Shown one piece after another: positions 32,772-41,649 of a stretch of 64,000 bases of DNA. This DNA is from a virus. The position numbers and the translations under genes are program-made. The notes beneath the pieces are model-generated. The model saw only the letters and a list, made by a program, of their open reading frames with translations, was not told where the DNA came from and searched no databases. How positions within the stretch are numbered: the stretch's first letter is position 1; the number at the start of each line of letters is the position of its first letter. The stretch spans positions 22,306 to 86,305 of IMG/VR virus record IMGVR_UViG_3300042908_001045, one strand, 5' to 3'.

Positions 32772-33106
32772 CTGATCCCAGATTTACTAGCTGGGAATCA
32801 TATTTAGAGCAACTTGATTACGTAGTTTTTAATTGCATTAATCAAATGGAGAAGCTACGCCAACAAGAACTAAATATGCAAGCTAGAGTTCATGCTATTG
32901 GCTGGGCAGGACTATTTAATGGATTTAAAGGTAAAGACGATCCATCTATTAAATACACTGATTTACTGCCATTCCCAGACAGAAGCAAATCTGAAGGAAA
33001 TGGCGTATTAAGTCCAAAAACTAAAACTATTATTGAGGACGCTATTAAAAAACGGGAATTGCCAATACAAACATTAACTTCTTTGGCAATGCTTCTGGAA
33101 AAATAA
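32684..33106 (+). CDS. -1 frame extension (gpGT-like T part)
   Basis: After a TGA at 32681-32683 this frame is open to 33106 and reads as plausible protein throughout its overlap with the upstream gene (IDWEGLYWRIQSYRIADPRF, SWESYLEQLDYVVFNCINQ). The first ATG, 32846, has no ribosome binding site. The candidate slip site is the G5 run at 32690-32694 in zero-frame context CAG GGG GAG, where a P-site Gly tRNA can re-pair at -1. The frameshift product would be about 388 aa (251 codons from gpG plus 137). The T part probably binds the tail tube subunits. Confidence 0.6.
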   Translation, partial: NAGGGSTGESEIPRIDWEGLYWRIQSYRIADPRFTSWESYLEQLDYVVFNCINQMEKLRQQELNMQARVHAIGWAGLFNGFKGKDDPSIKYTDLLPFPDRSKSEGNGVLSPKTKTIIEDAIKKRELPIQTLTSLAMLLEK

Positions 33107-33108
33107 TT

Positions 33109-33138
33109 AAAAGGCATGTAGTAATCTATATGCCTTTT
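33109..33138. terminator. bidirectional terminator
   Basis: AAAAGGCAT (33109-33117), 12-nt loop, ATGCCTTTT (33130-33138). It serves the chaperone operon and, in the other direction, overlaps the last codons of the convergent minus-strand gene. Confidence 0.7.
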
Positions 33139-33515
33139 ATAGCGTCTTTAGCAGCTTTTAGTATTGTTTTTATAGTTTGATATGTTTGAATAAATAATGT
33201 TTTTAAGCTAGAAGTAAATATTTGTAAACACTGAAAGATTAACACAACAGTCATTATAAGTATGGTTTGTTTGTTCAAATCATCTTCTAGCGAACAAAGC
33301 TCAAATGTGGCTTTGTATGAACTATTAGTAGATTTAAACATTACTAAGTTTACATTTTTAACTTTATTTTTAATATAAGACAAAACTGCATCTTGATTTT
33401 CTTCTATCTTCTGGCATATATCATCTTCACAACTTATGAAAATGTCAGTATGCCCATTGCGCTCTAAACAAGATATAGAACAGTTATTTAAAATATCAAG
33501 AACAATTTGGCTCAT
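33126..33515 (-). CDS. unknown protein with hydrophobic C-terminus (ILxxCSI family, copy 2)
   Basis: A 129-aa protein. ILNNCSISCLERNGHTDIFISCED matches ILSYCSITFIES...LDMFVSCQDE of the protein at 17929-18351 (shown here in short pieces: ILNNCSI, DIFISCED). The shared plan is conserved N-terminal strands and two Cys, a variable helical middle, and a hydrophobic C-terminal segment (QTILIMTVVLIFQCLQIF). It is the last gene of the minus-strand tail-tip operon, overlapping gpK by 4 bp, so it may act at the membrane during infection or exit. Function unknown. Confidence 0.6.
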   Translation of the reverse strand: MSQIVLDILNNCSISCLERNGHTDIFISCEDDICQKIEENQDAVLSYIKNKVKNVNLVMFKSTNSSYKATFELCSLEDDLNKQTILIMTVVLIFQCLQIFTSSLKTLFIQTYQTIKTILKAAKDAIKGI

Positions 33516-34300
33516 TCTAATAATTGATGTCTACATCTGTATTTTGTCACTCTATCCCAGTAACTTCCACCATAGACAAATAATTCACTAACTCTATCTC
33601 CTCCTAAGTTATGCAGTCCTGTTTTTTTTGCAGTATCTATAATTATTGCTACATGATGTGGTTGTACACCACTAAGAGTCATAACAATAACGTCATTGTT
33701 TTTTAAAAGTTCATCATCCTCTAATTTTCTAAAATTTGCTTTGGAAAAATTTTCGTCCAATAAATTCCATGATGCATTAGTTGTTTCTTCAAGTGAAAAT
33801 CCTCTTGGAAAGTCTGGTAATGTTATATCTAGCATTCCTTTATAGTAGGCTCTAAGTAAACTAAAACAATCAGAACGGTTGTAAACAAACGGCCATTTTA
33901 GATAATAATCTATTTCCTTAAGAGAATAAATATTAAAATTGTCAAAGCAAGGAAATGGATTAATTATGTTGTTTGGATCAAACAAATCCCAGCAATCAAA
34001 CTCACTGTGATATAAGCAATACGCCAACTTATTAGACTTAGCATTACAAATGTCAGGAGGGCTTAAATATCCAGGCTGACTATCGTTCCAATGCGTGTGA
34101 TAAACCATTTGAATCTTTCCATGAGATTCTATTAATCCATCAATTTCATCTGGATTAATTACAAACGCCTCATTTTTGTTCTCAGCAATGTTAGAACATT
34201 TGTATGGCTTGTCATTGATTACAACACCACAAACTTCTTGTTTTGGAAACTGCTTAGAATGTTTAATAATATGTTCTTTAATATGTTGTGATAATAGCAT
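33512..34300 (-). CDS. lambda gpK-like tail assembly peptidase (JAMM + NlpC/P60)
   Basis: A 262-aa protein. The N-terminal JAMM/MPN+ domain has E22, H68-x-H70 and S80-PP-D83 (HxH-x9-SxxD), the full zinc-protease motif. The C-terminal NlpC/P60 domain has the catalytic Cys C145 in NRSDCFSLLRAYY, and the His in QPHHVAIIID (residues 215-216). This two-domain plan is that of lambda gpK, needed for tail tip assembly and possibly for local peptidoglycan cutting. It overlaps the gpM-like gene start by one base. Confidence 0.9.
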   Translation of the reverse strand: MLLSQHIKEHIIKHSKQFPKQEVCGVVINDKPYKCSNIAENKNEAFVINPDEIDGLIESHGKIQMVYHTHWNDSQPGYLSPPDICNAKSNKLAYCLYHSEFDCWDLFDPNNIINPFPCFDNFNIYSLKEIDYYLKWPFVYNRSDCFSLLRAYYKGMLDITLPDFPRGFSLEETTNASWNLLDENFSKANFRKLEDDELLKNNDVIVMTLSGVQPHHVAIIIDTAKKTGLHNLGGDRVSELFVYGGSYWDRVTKYRCRHQLLE

Positions 34301-34668
34301 TACATTACAATACCTAAGTTACTAGGAATATTAGATCTGACTTGACTAGCAGTGATTTTATTACTTATAACATATTGGTTTTCTCCAATTAAAGATAAAA
34401 CCCATTCTCCGCAAACACATTCTTTAAGATTTTGTCCTGTAGGACTCCAAAGAAACGACTTGTCAGCATATTGTCGTAACACGTTCAAAATATCGTTTAC
34501 TTCGGATTCTGAGTAGACTGGGCTGCGAACATCCCATTCTACAATAGGAAATATTCCCTGAGTTAAAACTTGACTATAATTATCTCCTAGTCTAGTTTTA
34601 GCTGTAGGAATAAGAGTCTTTTGGCTTGTTTGCCAAGTAGGAGTAAGATAAAGAATTGGTAACGTCAT
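34300..34668 (-). CDS. gpM-like minor tail protein (copy on minus strand)
   Basis: A 122-aa protein. PILYLTPTWQTSQ, the TRLGDNYSQVLTQGIFPIVEW segment (GD.Y.Q...GI in lambda gpM) and the closing FLWSPTGQNLKECVCGEW are typical of gpM-type tail tip proteins. A second protein of the same general type is encoded at 41317-41649 next to gpL. It is coupled to gpK (one-base overlap) and to the upstream fibre gene (4-bp overlap), so it belongs to this operon. Confidence 0.65.
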   Translation of the reverse strand: MTLPILYLTPTWQTSQKTLIPTAKTRLGDNYSQVLTQGIFPIVEWDVRSPVYSESEVNDILNVLRQYADKSFLWSPTGQNLKECVCGEWVLSLIGENQYVISNKITASQVRSNIPSNLGIVM

Positions 34669-37600
34669 GATGCTATAAAATAACCAATTGTGTAATTAAA
34701 AGTGGATGCAGCAGAAGATACAATATTTAGTGCTGTGTTTGGAGATAAGCGTATTTCTCTGTTTTGCGCTAAATTAGCCTCTCCTTCCATTCCTTGGGAA
34801 GACAAGAAAAATCTAGCAACATTATCAGCACCATTTCTAATTGTAACTGTTTGTGCAGCAGTTCCTTCTAATTGTACTCTAATATATGATACATAAATTC
34901 TATTACCAGTTGGGACAGGAGCGCCAACAACAGTAGTTGTGGTAGCAGTAGTGATAGTATTTGTGATGAACACCATAGTTCTATCACTAATCGACTGCTG
35001 AGTAAGTGTAATTAATATTTTCAACAATCCAATCAAACTTGTTGTGTTTGCATTGTAGTCAATGCTTGCCCAGCTATCTATAAACGATATACTATCAATA
35101 TTTATAATTGGAGCATCTGAAATAGCACCAATAGACACAATATTATTAGCTTCTGTAAGAAGTCTTTTGGTTAAAGAGATTAAACTAGCAGTACCCGTGT
35201 CAGTGGCTGCCGAACTATCTGTCGTCGTACCAATAGATGTAATTACTCCTTTTAAAAGTGCAACTAAACTGGCTGTTCCTGTAGTGGCTGCTGTATCTGT
35301 TGTTGTTCCAATAGACGCAATATTATCTGTTTCTTGTAATAGTTTTTTGATTAAAGATATTAAAGTAGCAGTACCTGTGTCTGTTGTTGCTGCCGCATCT
35401 GTTGTTGTTCCTAAAACTGCACTAACATTACCAATTTGCTGGTTAATAGCAGTAACTGTGTTATCTCCATCGGTGCTTAATAGCCTTTTAAGTAATGATA
35501 TTAAGCTGGTATTTTGAGTGTCTGTAGTAGCTGCACTATCTGATGTGGTGCCAATTGAACTAATTAGTCCTTTCAATAATGAAACAACACTAGCGTTGCC
35601 AGAAGTGACTGCTGCATCAGATGTTGCTCCAATAGAAGCAACATTGTCTGTTTCTACTAACAACCGTTTTAATAAAGCTATAACAGTAAAAGTACCTGTA
35701 TCTGTTGTTGCTACTGCATCTGTTGTTGTTCCTAATGATGCAGTAACATTGTTTATTTGTTGATTGATAGCAGTAACTGTGTTATCTCCATCGGTACTTA
35801 ACAATCTTTTAAGTAGTGATATCAAACTAGTGTTTTGAGTGTCTGTCGTAGCTGCCGTATCAGAGGTAGATCCAATAGAGGCATTTAAGCCTTTAATTAA
35901 AGACACTAAACTAGCAGAACCACTATTTGCCGCTGCATCTGAAGTTGTCCCAATAGAAGCAATGTTGTCAGTTTCTTGTAGTAATCTTTTGAATAAAGCA
36001 ATTAAGCTAAACGTCCCGCTATCCGTTGTTGCCGCTGCATCTGCTCTAGTTCCAAGTAAAGTGTATATATCACTTAATTGTTGATTAGTGCCTGCCACAC
36101 CGTCTGTTTCAAGTAGTCGTTTAATTAAAGATATTAAACTTGCATTGGCAGTGTCTGAAGTGGCCGAATTGTCAGTAATAGACCCTATTGCATTATTTAA
36201 TCCTTTAATTAAAGCTACTAAACTAGCGTCGCCTGATGCTGCTGCAACATCTGAAATGCTTCCAATTGATGCAATATTGTTAGTTTCTGATAACAACCGT
36301 TTTAGCAACGCTATGACAGTAAAAGTACCTGCATCTGTCGTTGCCGCTGCATCTGATGTTGTTCCTAGCGCTGTAGTAACGTTACTTATTTGTTGATTAA
36401 TAGCAGTAACTGTATTATCTCCATCAGTTGCTAACAATCTTTTAAGTAACGATATTAAACTTGCATTTTCAGTATCTGTAGTGGCTGCACTATCTGATGT
36501 AGTGCCAATTGAAGTATTTAATCCTTTAACTAACGACACTAAGCTAGCAGAGCCACTGTTTGCCGACGCGTCTGAAGTAGTTCCAATAGAGGTAATATTG
36601 TCAGTTTCTTGTAATAATCTTTTAATTAAAGATATTAAAGTAGCAGCACCTGTATCTGTCGTTGCTGCCGAGTCAGAATTAGTTCCAATAGATTGATTTA
36701 ATCCTTTGATTAAAGAGATTAAACTAACATTACCGGATATAGCAGCTAAATCACTGGTAGTTCCAATTGAAGATATGTTGTTAGTTTCACTTAATAATCG
36801 CTTAAACAGTGATATTAACGTAAATACTCCATCATCTGAAGTAGCTAATGAATCATTGGTAGTTCCAATTGAAGCAAGTATATTAGATAAATGCTGATTA
36901 ATACTGTTTATGTTACTGCTATCCCCATCAGTACTTAACAATCTTTTGAGTAGAGAAATTAAAGTAGCTGAGTCAGTATCTGAAGTTGCTGGTGTGTCTG
37001 ATGTTGCCCCAATAGTTAAATTAAGTCCTTTAAGTAAACTAACTACACTAGCATTACCAGATGTAGCAGCTGTATCCGACACTTCTCCAATTGATGCAAT
37101 ATTATTTGTTTCTTGTAATAATTTTTTAAGTAAAGAAATTATGCTAAATGTTCCTGTATCGTTAGTTGCGACTGCATCTGTTGTGTTTCCTAAAGTTGTG
37201 GTGACATTACCAATTTGCTGATTAATAGCAGTAACTGTATTATCTCCATCACTTGCTAATAGTCTTTTAAGCAATGATATCAAACTAGAATTTTGGTCAT
37301 CTGCTGTAGCTGCTGCATCAGAAGTAGATCCAATGGAAATGTTCAAACCTTTAATTAAAGATATTAAACTAGCATTCCCAGAGTTTGCCGACGCGTCTGA
37401 AGTTGCCCCAATCGAAGCAATATTATTAGTTTCAGTTAATAGTTTTTTAATTAAAGATATTAAACTAAATTGTCCATCATCTGCTGTAGCTGGACTATCA
37501 ATTGAAGTTCCGATAGAATTGTAAATATTAGCAAGTTGTTGATTAATGCCTTGGATATTGCCGCTATCGCCATCTGTACTTAATAGTCTTTTTAGCAAAG

Positions 37601-37985
37601 ATATTACGCTAGCATTGGCTGTGTCTGATGTAGCAGGACTATCATTTATACTGCCAACAGAAGTTTCAACTTTATTATTTAGTTCAACACACTCTAATAC
37701 AGACCTTTGCCCAAAGTCTATTAGTCTTTTTGTTAAAGCTATTAAAGTTCCATCACTAACGCTATAGTCAATTTGTGTTAAATCATCGGGAACTGTTATG
37801 TTATCGAGATCAGTAATAGTGTCCAGCAATTTGACGGTATCTATAGTTTTAGACGCAAAATCACTAATATCACCAACATCAGCTGAGGAAAATTCTGGAA
37901 TATGTGGGTTAGCTTCTGTTCCCGCTCCTGATACTTTCCTGTATTTTACAGCACCAGCTCCATCAATATATCTAGCAGAACTCAT
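34665..37985 (-). CDS. repeat fibre protein, 1106 aa
   Basis: Almost the whole protein is built from about 26 short units with the core ASLISLLKRLL or ASLVSLIKGL, separated by IGTTSDAAATTDTGT-like linkers. Units follow a three-beat order: a long unit with TDGDNTVTAINQQI, a unit with ETNNIASIG, and a short KGL unit, giving a super-repeat of roughly 118 residues. Such units form trimeric fibre shafts. The last ~110 residues (TGNRIYVSYIRVQLEGT, TIRNGADNVARFFLSSQ, FNYTIGYFIAS) form a beta-rich head likely to bind receptor. The N-terminal ~60 residues probably attach it to the tail tip. It sits among the gpI/gpJ/gpK genes. Confidence 0.7.
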   Translation of the reverse strand: MSSARYIDGAGAVKYRKVSGAGTEANPHIPEFSSADVGDISDFASKTIDTVKLLDTITDLDNITVPDDLTQIDYSVSDGTLIALTKRLIDFGQRSVLECVELNNKVETSVGSINDSPATSDTANASVISLLKRLLSTDGDSGNIQGINQQLANIYNSIGTSIDSPATADDGQFSLISLIKKLLTETNNIASIGATSDASANSGNASLISLIKGLNISIGSTSDAAATADDQNSSLISLLKRLLASDGDNTVTAINQQIGNVTTTLGNTTDAVATNDTGTFSIISLLKKLLQETNNIASIGEVSDTAATSGNASVVSLLKGLNLTIGATSDTPATSDTDSATLISLLKRLLSTDGDSSNINSINQHLSNILASIGTTNDSLATSDDGVFTLISLFKRLLSETNNISSIGTTSDLAAISGNVSLISLIKGLNQSIGTNSDSAATTDTGAATLISLIKRLLQETDNITSIGTTSDASANSGSASLVSLVKGLNTSIGTTSDSAATTDTENASLISLLKRLLATDGDNTVTAINQQISNVTTALGTTSDAAATTDAGTFTVIALLKRLLSETNNIASIGSISDVAAASGDASLVALIKGLNNAIGSITDNSATSDTANASLISLIKRLLETDGVAGTNQQLSDIYTLLGTRADAAATTDSGTFSLIALFKRLLQETDNIASIGTTSDAAANSGSASLVSLIKGLNASIGSTSDTAATTDTQNTSLISLLKRLLSTDGDNTVTAINQQINNVTASLGTTTDAVATTDTGTFTVIALLKRLLVETDNVASIGATSDAAVTSGNASVVSLLKGLISSIGTTSDSAATTDTQNTSLISLLKRLLSTDGDNTVTAINQQIGNVSAVLGTTTDAAATTDTGTATLISLIKKLLQETDNIASIGTTTDTAATTGTASLVALLKGVITSIGTTTDSSAATDTGTASLISLTKRLLTEANNIVSIGAISDAPIINIDSISFIDSWASIDYNANTTSLIGLLKILITLTQQSISDRTMVFITNTITTATTTTVVGAPVPTGNRIYVSYIRVQLEGTAAQTVTIRNGADNVARFFLSSQGMEGEANLAQNREIRLSPNTALNIVSSAASTFNYTIGYFIAS
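35000..37800 (-). repeat. fibre shaft repeats
   Basis: Around 26 units in this stretch code for LISLLKRLL-type repeats; distant units are close in DNA sequence, so copy number can change by recombination. Long open frames on the other strand here are mirror images of the repeat and not genes. Confidence 0.8.
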
Positions 37986-37987
37986 GA

Positions 37988-38425
37988 TTAAAACTCTAAA
38001 GCAATGAATGAATTTATTTTAGCAGTAAAATCTAATACTGAATTACTATAGAATAATTCAACTGGTAAAACTGACTCCTCCCAGTCAGAAAACAAATTAG
38101 TTAAAAAATTAGCTCGAACTCTAGTGTAGTAAGTATCTACTGGTAAATTATAGAAAACTGTTGTTAAATCAAAAACCGTTCTAGATTGTTGCCAAAAATT
38201 TTCGTCTTTTCGTTTTATTTCAGCAGTGTAGCTGGTAGCCCAAGGAGAATTAATATCTTCTTGAAGTGGTTGCTGCCAAGAAACGTAAATATTAAATAAA
38301 TCAGCATTAATAGAAGATAATTGAGTTGCTGGAATCAAAGAACTTGACATTACTATATTTCTTGGTTTTTGCCCAACAACTGGAAGTACCGTTTTAGATG
38401 GTAAATCGTCAAATTCCCATGTCAT
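37988..38425 (-). CDS. single FN3-like tail protein, copy 2
   Basis: A 145-aa protein. NIYVSWQQPLQEDINSPWAT, SYTAEIKRKDENFWQQSRT and YYTRVRANFLTNLFSDWEES follow a fibronectin type III strand pattern, and the protein aligns throughout with its upstream neighbour (MTWEFDDLPSKT start against MTWEFDNLPVKT). It has 30 extra C-terminal residues. Start overlaps the upstream stop as TAATG. Lambda gpJ carries FN3 domains in one chain; here two are separate proteins encoded after gpJ. Confidence 0.7.
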   Translation of the reverse strand: MTWEFDDLPSKTVLPVVGQKPRNIVMSSSLIPATQLSSINADLFNIYVSWQQPLQEDINSPWATSYTAEIKRKDENFWQQSRTVFDLTTVFYNLPVDTYYTRVRANFLTNLFSDWEESVLPVELFYSNSVLDFTAKINSFIALEF

Positions 38426-38772
38426 TATACGGACTCCGTCCAGTCAGATAAGCTGTTGTCAAAGAATATTGCTCTAACTCTTACGTAATAATTACCTGGT
38501 TGTATATTTTCGAAAGTAGTAAACAAATCTGTAGTTGTTCTAGTTTGCTCCCAAATTCCTTCTTGTCCTTTTTTGATTTCTGCTACATAGCCTATTACCC
38601 AAGGAGATACAGCATTATCTAATAATGGTTGTTGCCAAGACGCAAAAACGTTAAATAAATCAACTTCTACAATCGTAGGAATTCGTATACTAGATAAACT
38701 TATGTTTCTTGGACTAGCATTAGCGTTTGGAAGTGCTGTCTTAACTGGTAAATTATCAAATTCCCAAGTCAT
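38425..38772 (-). CDS. single FN3-like tail protein, copy 1
   Basis: A 115-aa protein with an FN3-like pattern (VFASWQQPLLDNAVSPWVIG, YVAEIKKGQEGIWEQTRT, YYVRVRAIFFDNSLSDWTES). It overlaps the gpJ stop as ATGA, so it is translated right after gpJ. The pair probably arose by duplication and associates with gpJ at the tail tip. Confidence 0.7.
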   Translation of the reverse strand: MTWEFDNLPVKTALPNANASPRNISLSSIRIPTIVEVDLFNVFASWQQPLLDNAVSPWVIGYVAEIKKGQEGIWEQTRTTTDLFTTFENIQPGNYYVRVRAIFFDNSLSDWTESV

Positions 38773-40709
38773 ACCATTCTCATCTCATCAATAAAAGTAT
38801 ATTTACTATCATCATACTCTGCTGCTGTAATTTCATGCATACCTTCTATTGTTTCAGTTACAGGAACTCTGTTAATTACTCTGTATTTTTTAGGTTTAAC
38901 GCTAGTTCCGGATAATATCCAGTTAGACTCAGGAAGTGGAATCATAGGAAAATTTGAAGATACTACAATCGTTGATATATCGCTTCCTGCCCCAGTAACT
39001 ACAGTTCTTTCCACCGCTGTTCCATTGCTTAAAGTAACACTGATTTTGTAAGACTCTCCTGAAATTAACGTTACTGGACTATCTAGCGTAACAGTGTTTT
39101 CTGTGGCTGCTTTGATTAATCCTCCATATCTCATCTCTACTCTTTGTGAATCTAAAATATTAATTACGTCTCCTGGTTTAATAAATGCAGCGTAAGCCCT
39201 AGCTTTAAAAATAACTGTTTCTTGTTCTAGTCTATCTCCCATTAAAATAGCTACTCCAGCTCGCCTTGCTTGTCCTCTAGAAGTACATGCAATTGCTTCT
39301 ACTTCTAGTTCTTTAATACCCCATTTCTGAATGCCGATAGGGTCTTCTACTACTTCTACTGTTTTCCTATAAAAATCATTTGGGTTAAGCCAGCTAACTA
39401 ATGCTATTGTTTTTTTACTTTTTAATCCAGTTCTAGCATAAGTAAACAAGCCTTCTTCTACATCAGCTTGCGTAAATTGATATGAAACATTTGTTGGCTT
39501 GTCAGCGACGAATGTTATCGCACCAGATTGCCAATAGCTAAATCCTCTAAAAATTGTTATTAAAGATTGCAATACTTGGTACGCTTCTGTTTTACTCTGT
39601 AAAGCTATATTGCATTGAAATCTATGTTCTGTACCACCGTATCCATCTGGTACTAATCCATTGCAATACTGGCTAATCTCATATAATCCCCACTTATCTA
39701 TTTGCCCAATATCAATATAGTCTCCAAGCCCATATCTTGTGTTTGTTAGTAAATCATAAAGAATCCATGCTGGATCAGAAACAGCAAGAGTTGAGTAAAT
39801 AAAACTTCCGTTCCAAGTTCCACTGTATGTTAATCCTCTTTGCGCTGTGACAGTAGCATTACTGGGTATTCTAATAAGCATGCCAAAAACTTTAAAAGCA
39901 GCTGTAGGAATAGATGAAAAGCCACTAGTATTAAATCCAAACGCAGCTATAGCAGTGTTGGGATAACGTAAAGTAGTTGAATTTATTTTTGTGTATCCAA
40001 TCCATTGCATTTGACGTTGATAACCTTGCTGCTGGGTTTCTTCATTGTCTACTGTAAAATTTTGCACTCTTAATGTTAAAGAAGATAATGTATTTGCAGG
40101 GACAGGAATTGCGTAGTCAAACTCAGTAGGAGACGGAAATCTACCACCTATCGTAGTAGATAAAACAGTCACAAAAGCATTGTTATCTTGTTTTAATGAA
40201 ATTGCAAAACTTAAATCTGCGCCAGTGGTATCTCCATTATCTGGATTAATTCGTTGTAGTTGAAAAGAAAACTTAAAAATTATTAAATTTAGTAAAGTTT
40301 CACCTGGTTGAATAAATATGGTTTTATTAACACCATTTGGAATTGATTGTAAAACTTGAGCTGAGACTGATTCTGGAGAAGCAACCTGATCAAATCCTGG
40401 AATTTCTGTTATAGCTGCTTGTGTTTGAGTGCCAGTTCTATATCCAAATTGAAAATCTTTAAAGTTTAAACTTCCATCATTGTTTTCTATAGGAGTTTCA
40501 TCAAGAAAAACATTTCGTAAAGGATTTGAGCCTAATCCTTCTATAGTGCCTTCACAAATAGCTCCAAGAATATAAGCAGAAGCAACACTTCTTCCAGTTG
40601 GTTTTTGAATGCTTGGTTTACCACCGCCTTTACCGCCGCCTTTACCGCCGCCTCCACCGCCGCCTCCACCTTGCCCAAATATTTTAATTTCTTTCTTTTT
40701 TTTAACCAT
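38769..40709 (-). CDS. gpJ-like tail tip attachment protein (central tail hub)
   Basis: A 646-aa protein. The N-terminus has a glycine tract (nine Gly then KGGG repeats) in place of the short lambda leader. ASAYILGAICEGTIEGLG, the SDPAWILYDLLTNTRYGLGD block, KWGLYEISQYCNGLVPDG and FRGFSYWQSGAITFVADKP are highly typical of lambda gpJ and the Phage-tail_3 region. It forms the tip of the tail and holds the receptor-binding parts. It is shorter than lambda gpJ (1132 aa) because the FN3 and fibre parts are separate genes downstream. It follows gpI with a 30-bp gap. Confidence 0.92.
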   Translation of the reverse strand: MVKKKKEIKIFGQGGGGGGGGGKGGGKGGGKPSIQKPTGRSVASAYILGAICEGTIEGLGSNPLRNVFLDETPIENNDGSLNFKDFQFGYRTGTQTQAAITEIPGFDQVASPESVSAQVLQSIPNGVNKTIFIQPGETLLNLIIFKFSFQLQRINPDNGDTTGADLSFAISLKQDNNAFVTVLSTTIGGRFPSPTEFDYAIPVPANTLSSLTLRVQNFTVDNEETQQQGYQRQMQWIGYTKINSTTLRYPNTAIAAFGFNTSGFSSIPTAAFKVFGMLIRIPSNATVTAQRGLTYSGTWNGSFIYSTLAVSDPAWILYDLLTNTRYGLGDYIDIGQIDKWGLYEISQYCNGLVPDGYGGTEHRFQCNIALQSKTEAYQVLQSLITIFRGFSYWQSGAITFVADKPTNVSYQFTQADVEEGLFTYARTGLKSKKTIALVSWLNPNDFYRKTVEVVEDPIGIQKWGIKELEVEAIACTSRGQARRAGVAILMGDRLEQETVIFKARAYAAFIKPGDVINILDSQRVEMRYGGLIKAATENTVTLDSPVTLISGESYKISVTLSNGTAVERTVVTGAGSDISTIVVSSNFPMIPLPESNWILSGTSVKPKKYRVINRVPVTETIEGMHEITAAEYDDSKYTFIDEMRMV

Positions 40710-40739
40710 TTGTTTTATTTTTTAAACAAAAAAACTAGA

Positions 40740-41318
40740 TTATGCTGGAATATAAGCACTACTTATTTTAGCCGAAATAACATAAAAACCAGAAATCATG
40801 ATACCGTAAATGATTGGTACTCTACCGCCTTCCTGTGTGTTAGACTGTATTCCACCAAAAGTTTCACTACTTTTTTCCGGCTCTTCTTTGGCTGGTTTGA
40901 ACAAAGATGCAATACCTGCAAACAGTAACACGGCTCCCATCAAAATCGTCCAACTAGAAGTAAAAAACTTAGTTCCCCAAATTAGAACTCCACCTGGCGC
41001 AACTATTGCTAGAGTAAACAGTGCTGCTGCGCCTACCCACATCCACCAGTTATCTCCACTTCCGGAAATCACGGGAATAATTCTAATACTACGCACTTTT
41101 TTTGAAATAGGACAATATAGTTTTTCTCCATGAACATCTTCATACCCAACTACTATTCTATACATCACTCCACGTTTTTCGGCTTGTTGTAAATAATTTA
41201 AAAAATTGCTAAAATTGGCTTTTAAAGCTCGCATTAATTCGGCAATAGATTGTATAGCCAGTTCAATTTTATCTGTAAAAATATCGGCTAATTCACCTTC
41301 TAGAGAGACTGTAATCAT
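40740..41318 (-). CDS. gpI-like tail assembly protein
   Basis: A 192-aa protein. VRSIRIIPVISGSGDNWWMW, two hydrophobic segments (MWVGAAALFTLAIVAPGGVL, ILMGAVLLFAGIASLF) and the end VPIIYGIMISGFYVISAKIS are those of lambda gpI, which acts before gpJ in tail tip assembly. Its ATG (41318-41316) overlaps, on the opposite strand, the ATG of the divergent gpM-like gene (41317-41319). Confidence 0.85.
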   Translation of the reverse strand: MITVSLEGELADIFTDKIELAIQSIAELMRALKANFSNFLNYLQQAEKRGVMYRIVVGYEDVHGEKLYCPISKKVRSIRIIPVISGSGDNWWMWVGAAALFTLAIVAPGGVLIWGTKFFTSSWTILMGAVLLFAGIASLFKPAKEEPEKSSETFGGIQSNTQEGGRVPIIYGIMISGFYVISAKISSAYIPA

Positions 41319-41649
41319 GAGTTATCCAACCATTCCTTTTATTCCCAGCTGGGATAATACAAAAACAGAACAATCAAATTTGATTGTAACTAAGTTTTTG
41401 CCTAATGCTGTTGAAGCAAGGGCATTTAAGACCAAAATTAATACCACAAATGTTACTTTCGCCGTGTCTGGAAATATTACAAATGCAACTGAAGTGGACA
41501 ATTTTCTAAGACAGCGTAATGGGAAAGCATTTAAAATAGAAGGTAGCGACGAACTATATCATTGCACAGAATGGACAGTGCAAATATTAGCAGATAATGT
41601 AAATGCGTTTTCTGCAACATTTGAACAAGTAAGGAGTTTTGCAACATGA
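41317..41649 (+). CDS. gpM-like minor tail protein (copy on plus strand)
   Basis: A 110-aa protein starting MSYPTIPFIPSWDNTKT. The length, position just before gpL and the closing DELYHCTEWTVQIL...AFSATFEQVRSF fit gpM. I chose ATG 41317 with AGAGAG upstream; it shares two bases with the start codon of gpI on the other strand. It overlaps gpL by 4 bp (ATGA). Confidence 0.7.
   Translation: MSYPTIPFIPSWDNTKTEQSNLIVTKFLPNAVEARAFKTKINTTNVTFAVSGNITNATEVDNFLRQRNGKAFKIEGSDELYHCTEWTVQILADNVNAFSATFEQVRSFAT

Noticed and set aside
32846-33106. Separate gene starting at ATG 32846
   Set aside because: No ribosome binding site, and the same frame reads as protein for 54 codons upstream, so it is better explained as a frameshift extension.
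35062-37767. Series of plus-strand open frames (VVAAxSxVVPI-type proteins)
   Set aside because: They are mirror frames of the minus-strand repeat fibre; same period, no ribosome binding sites.
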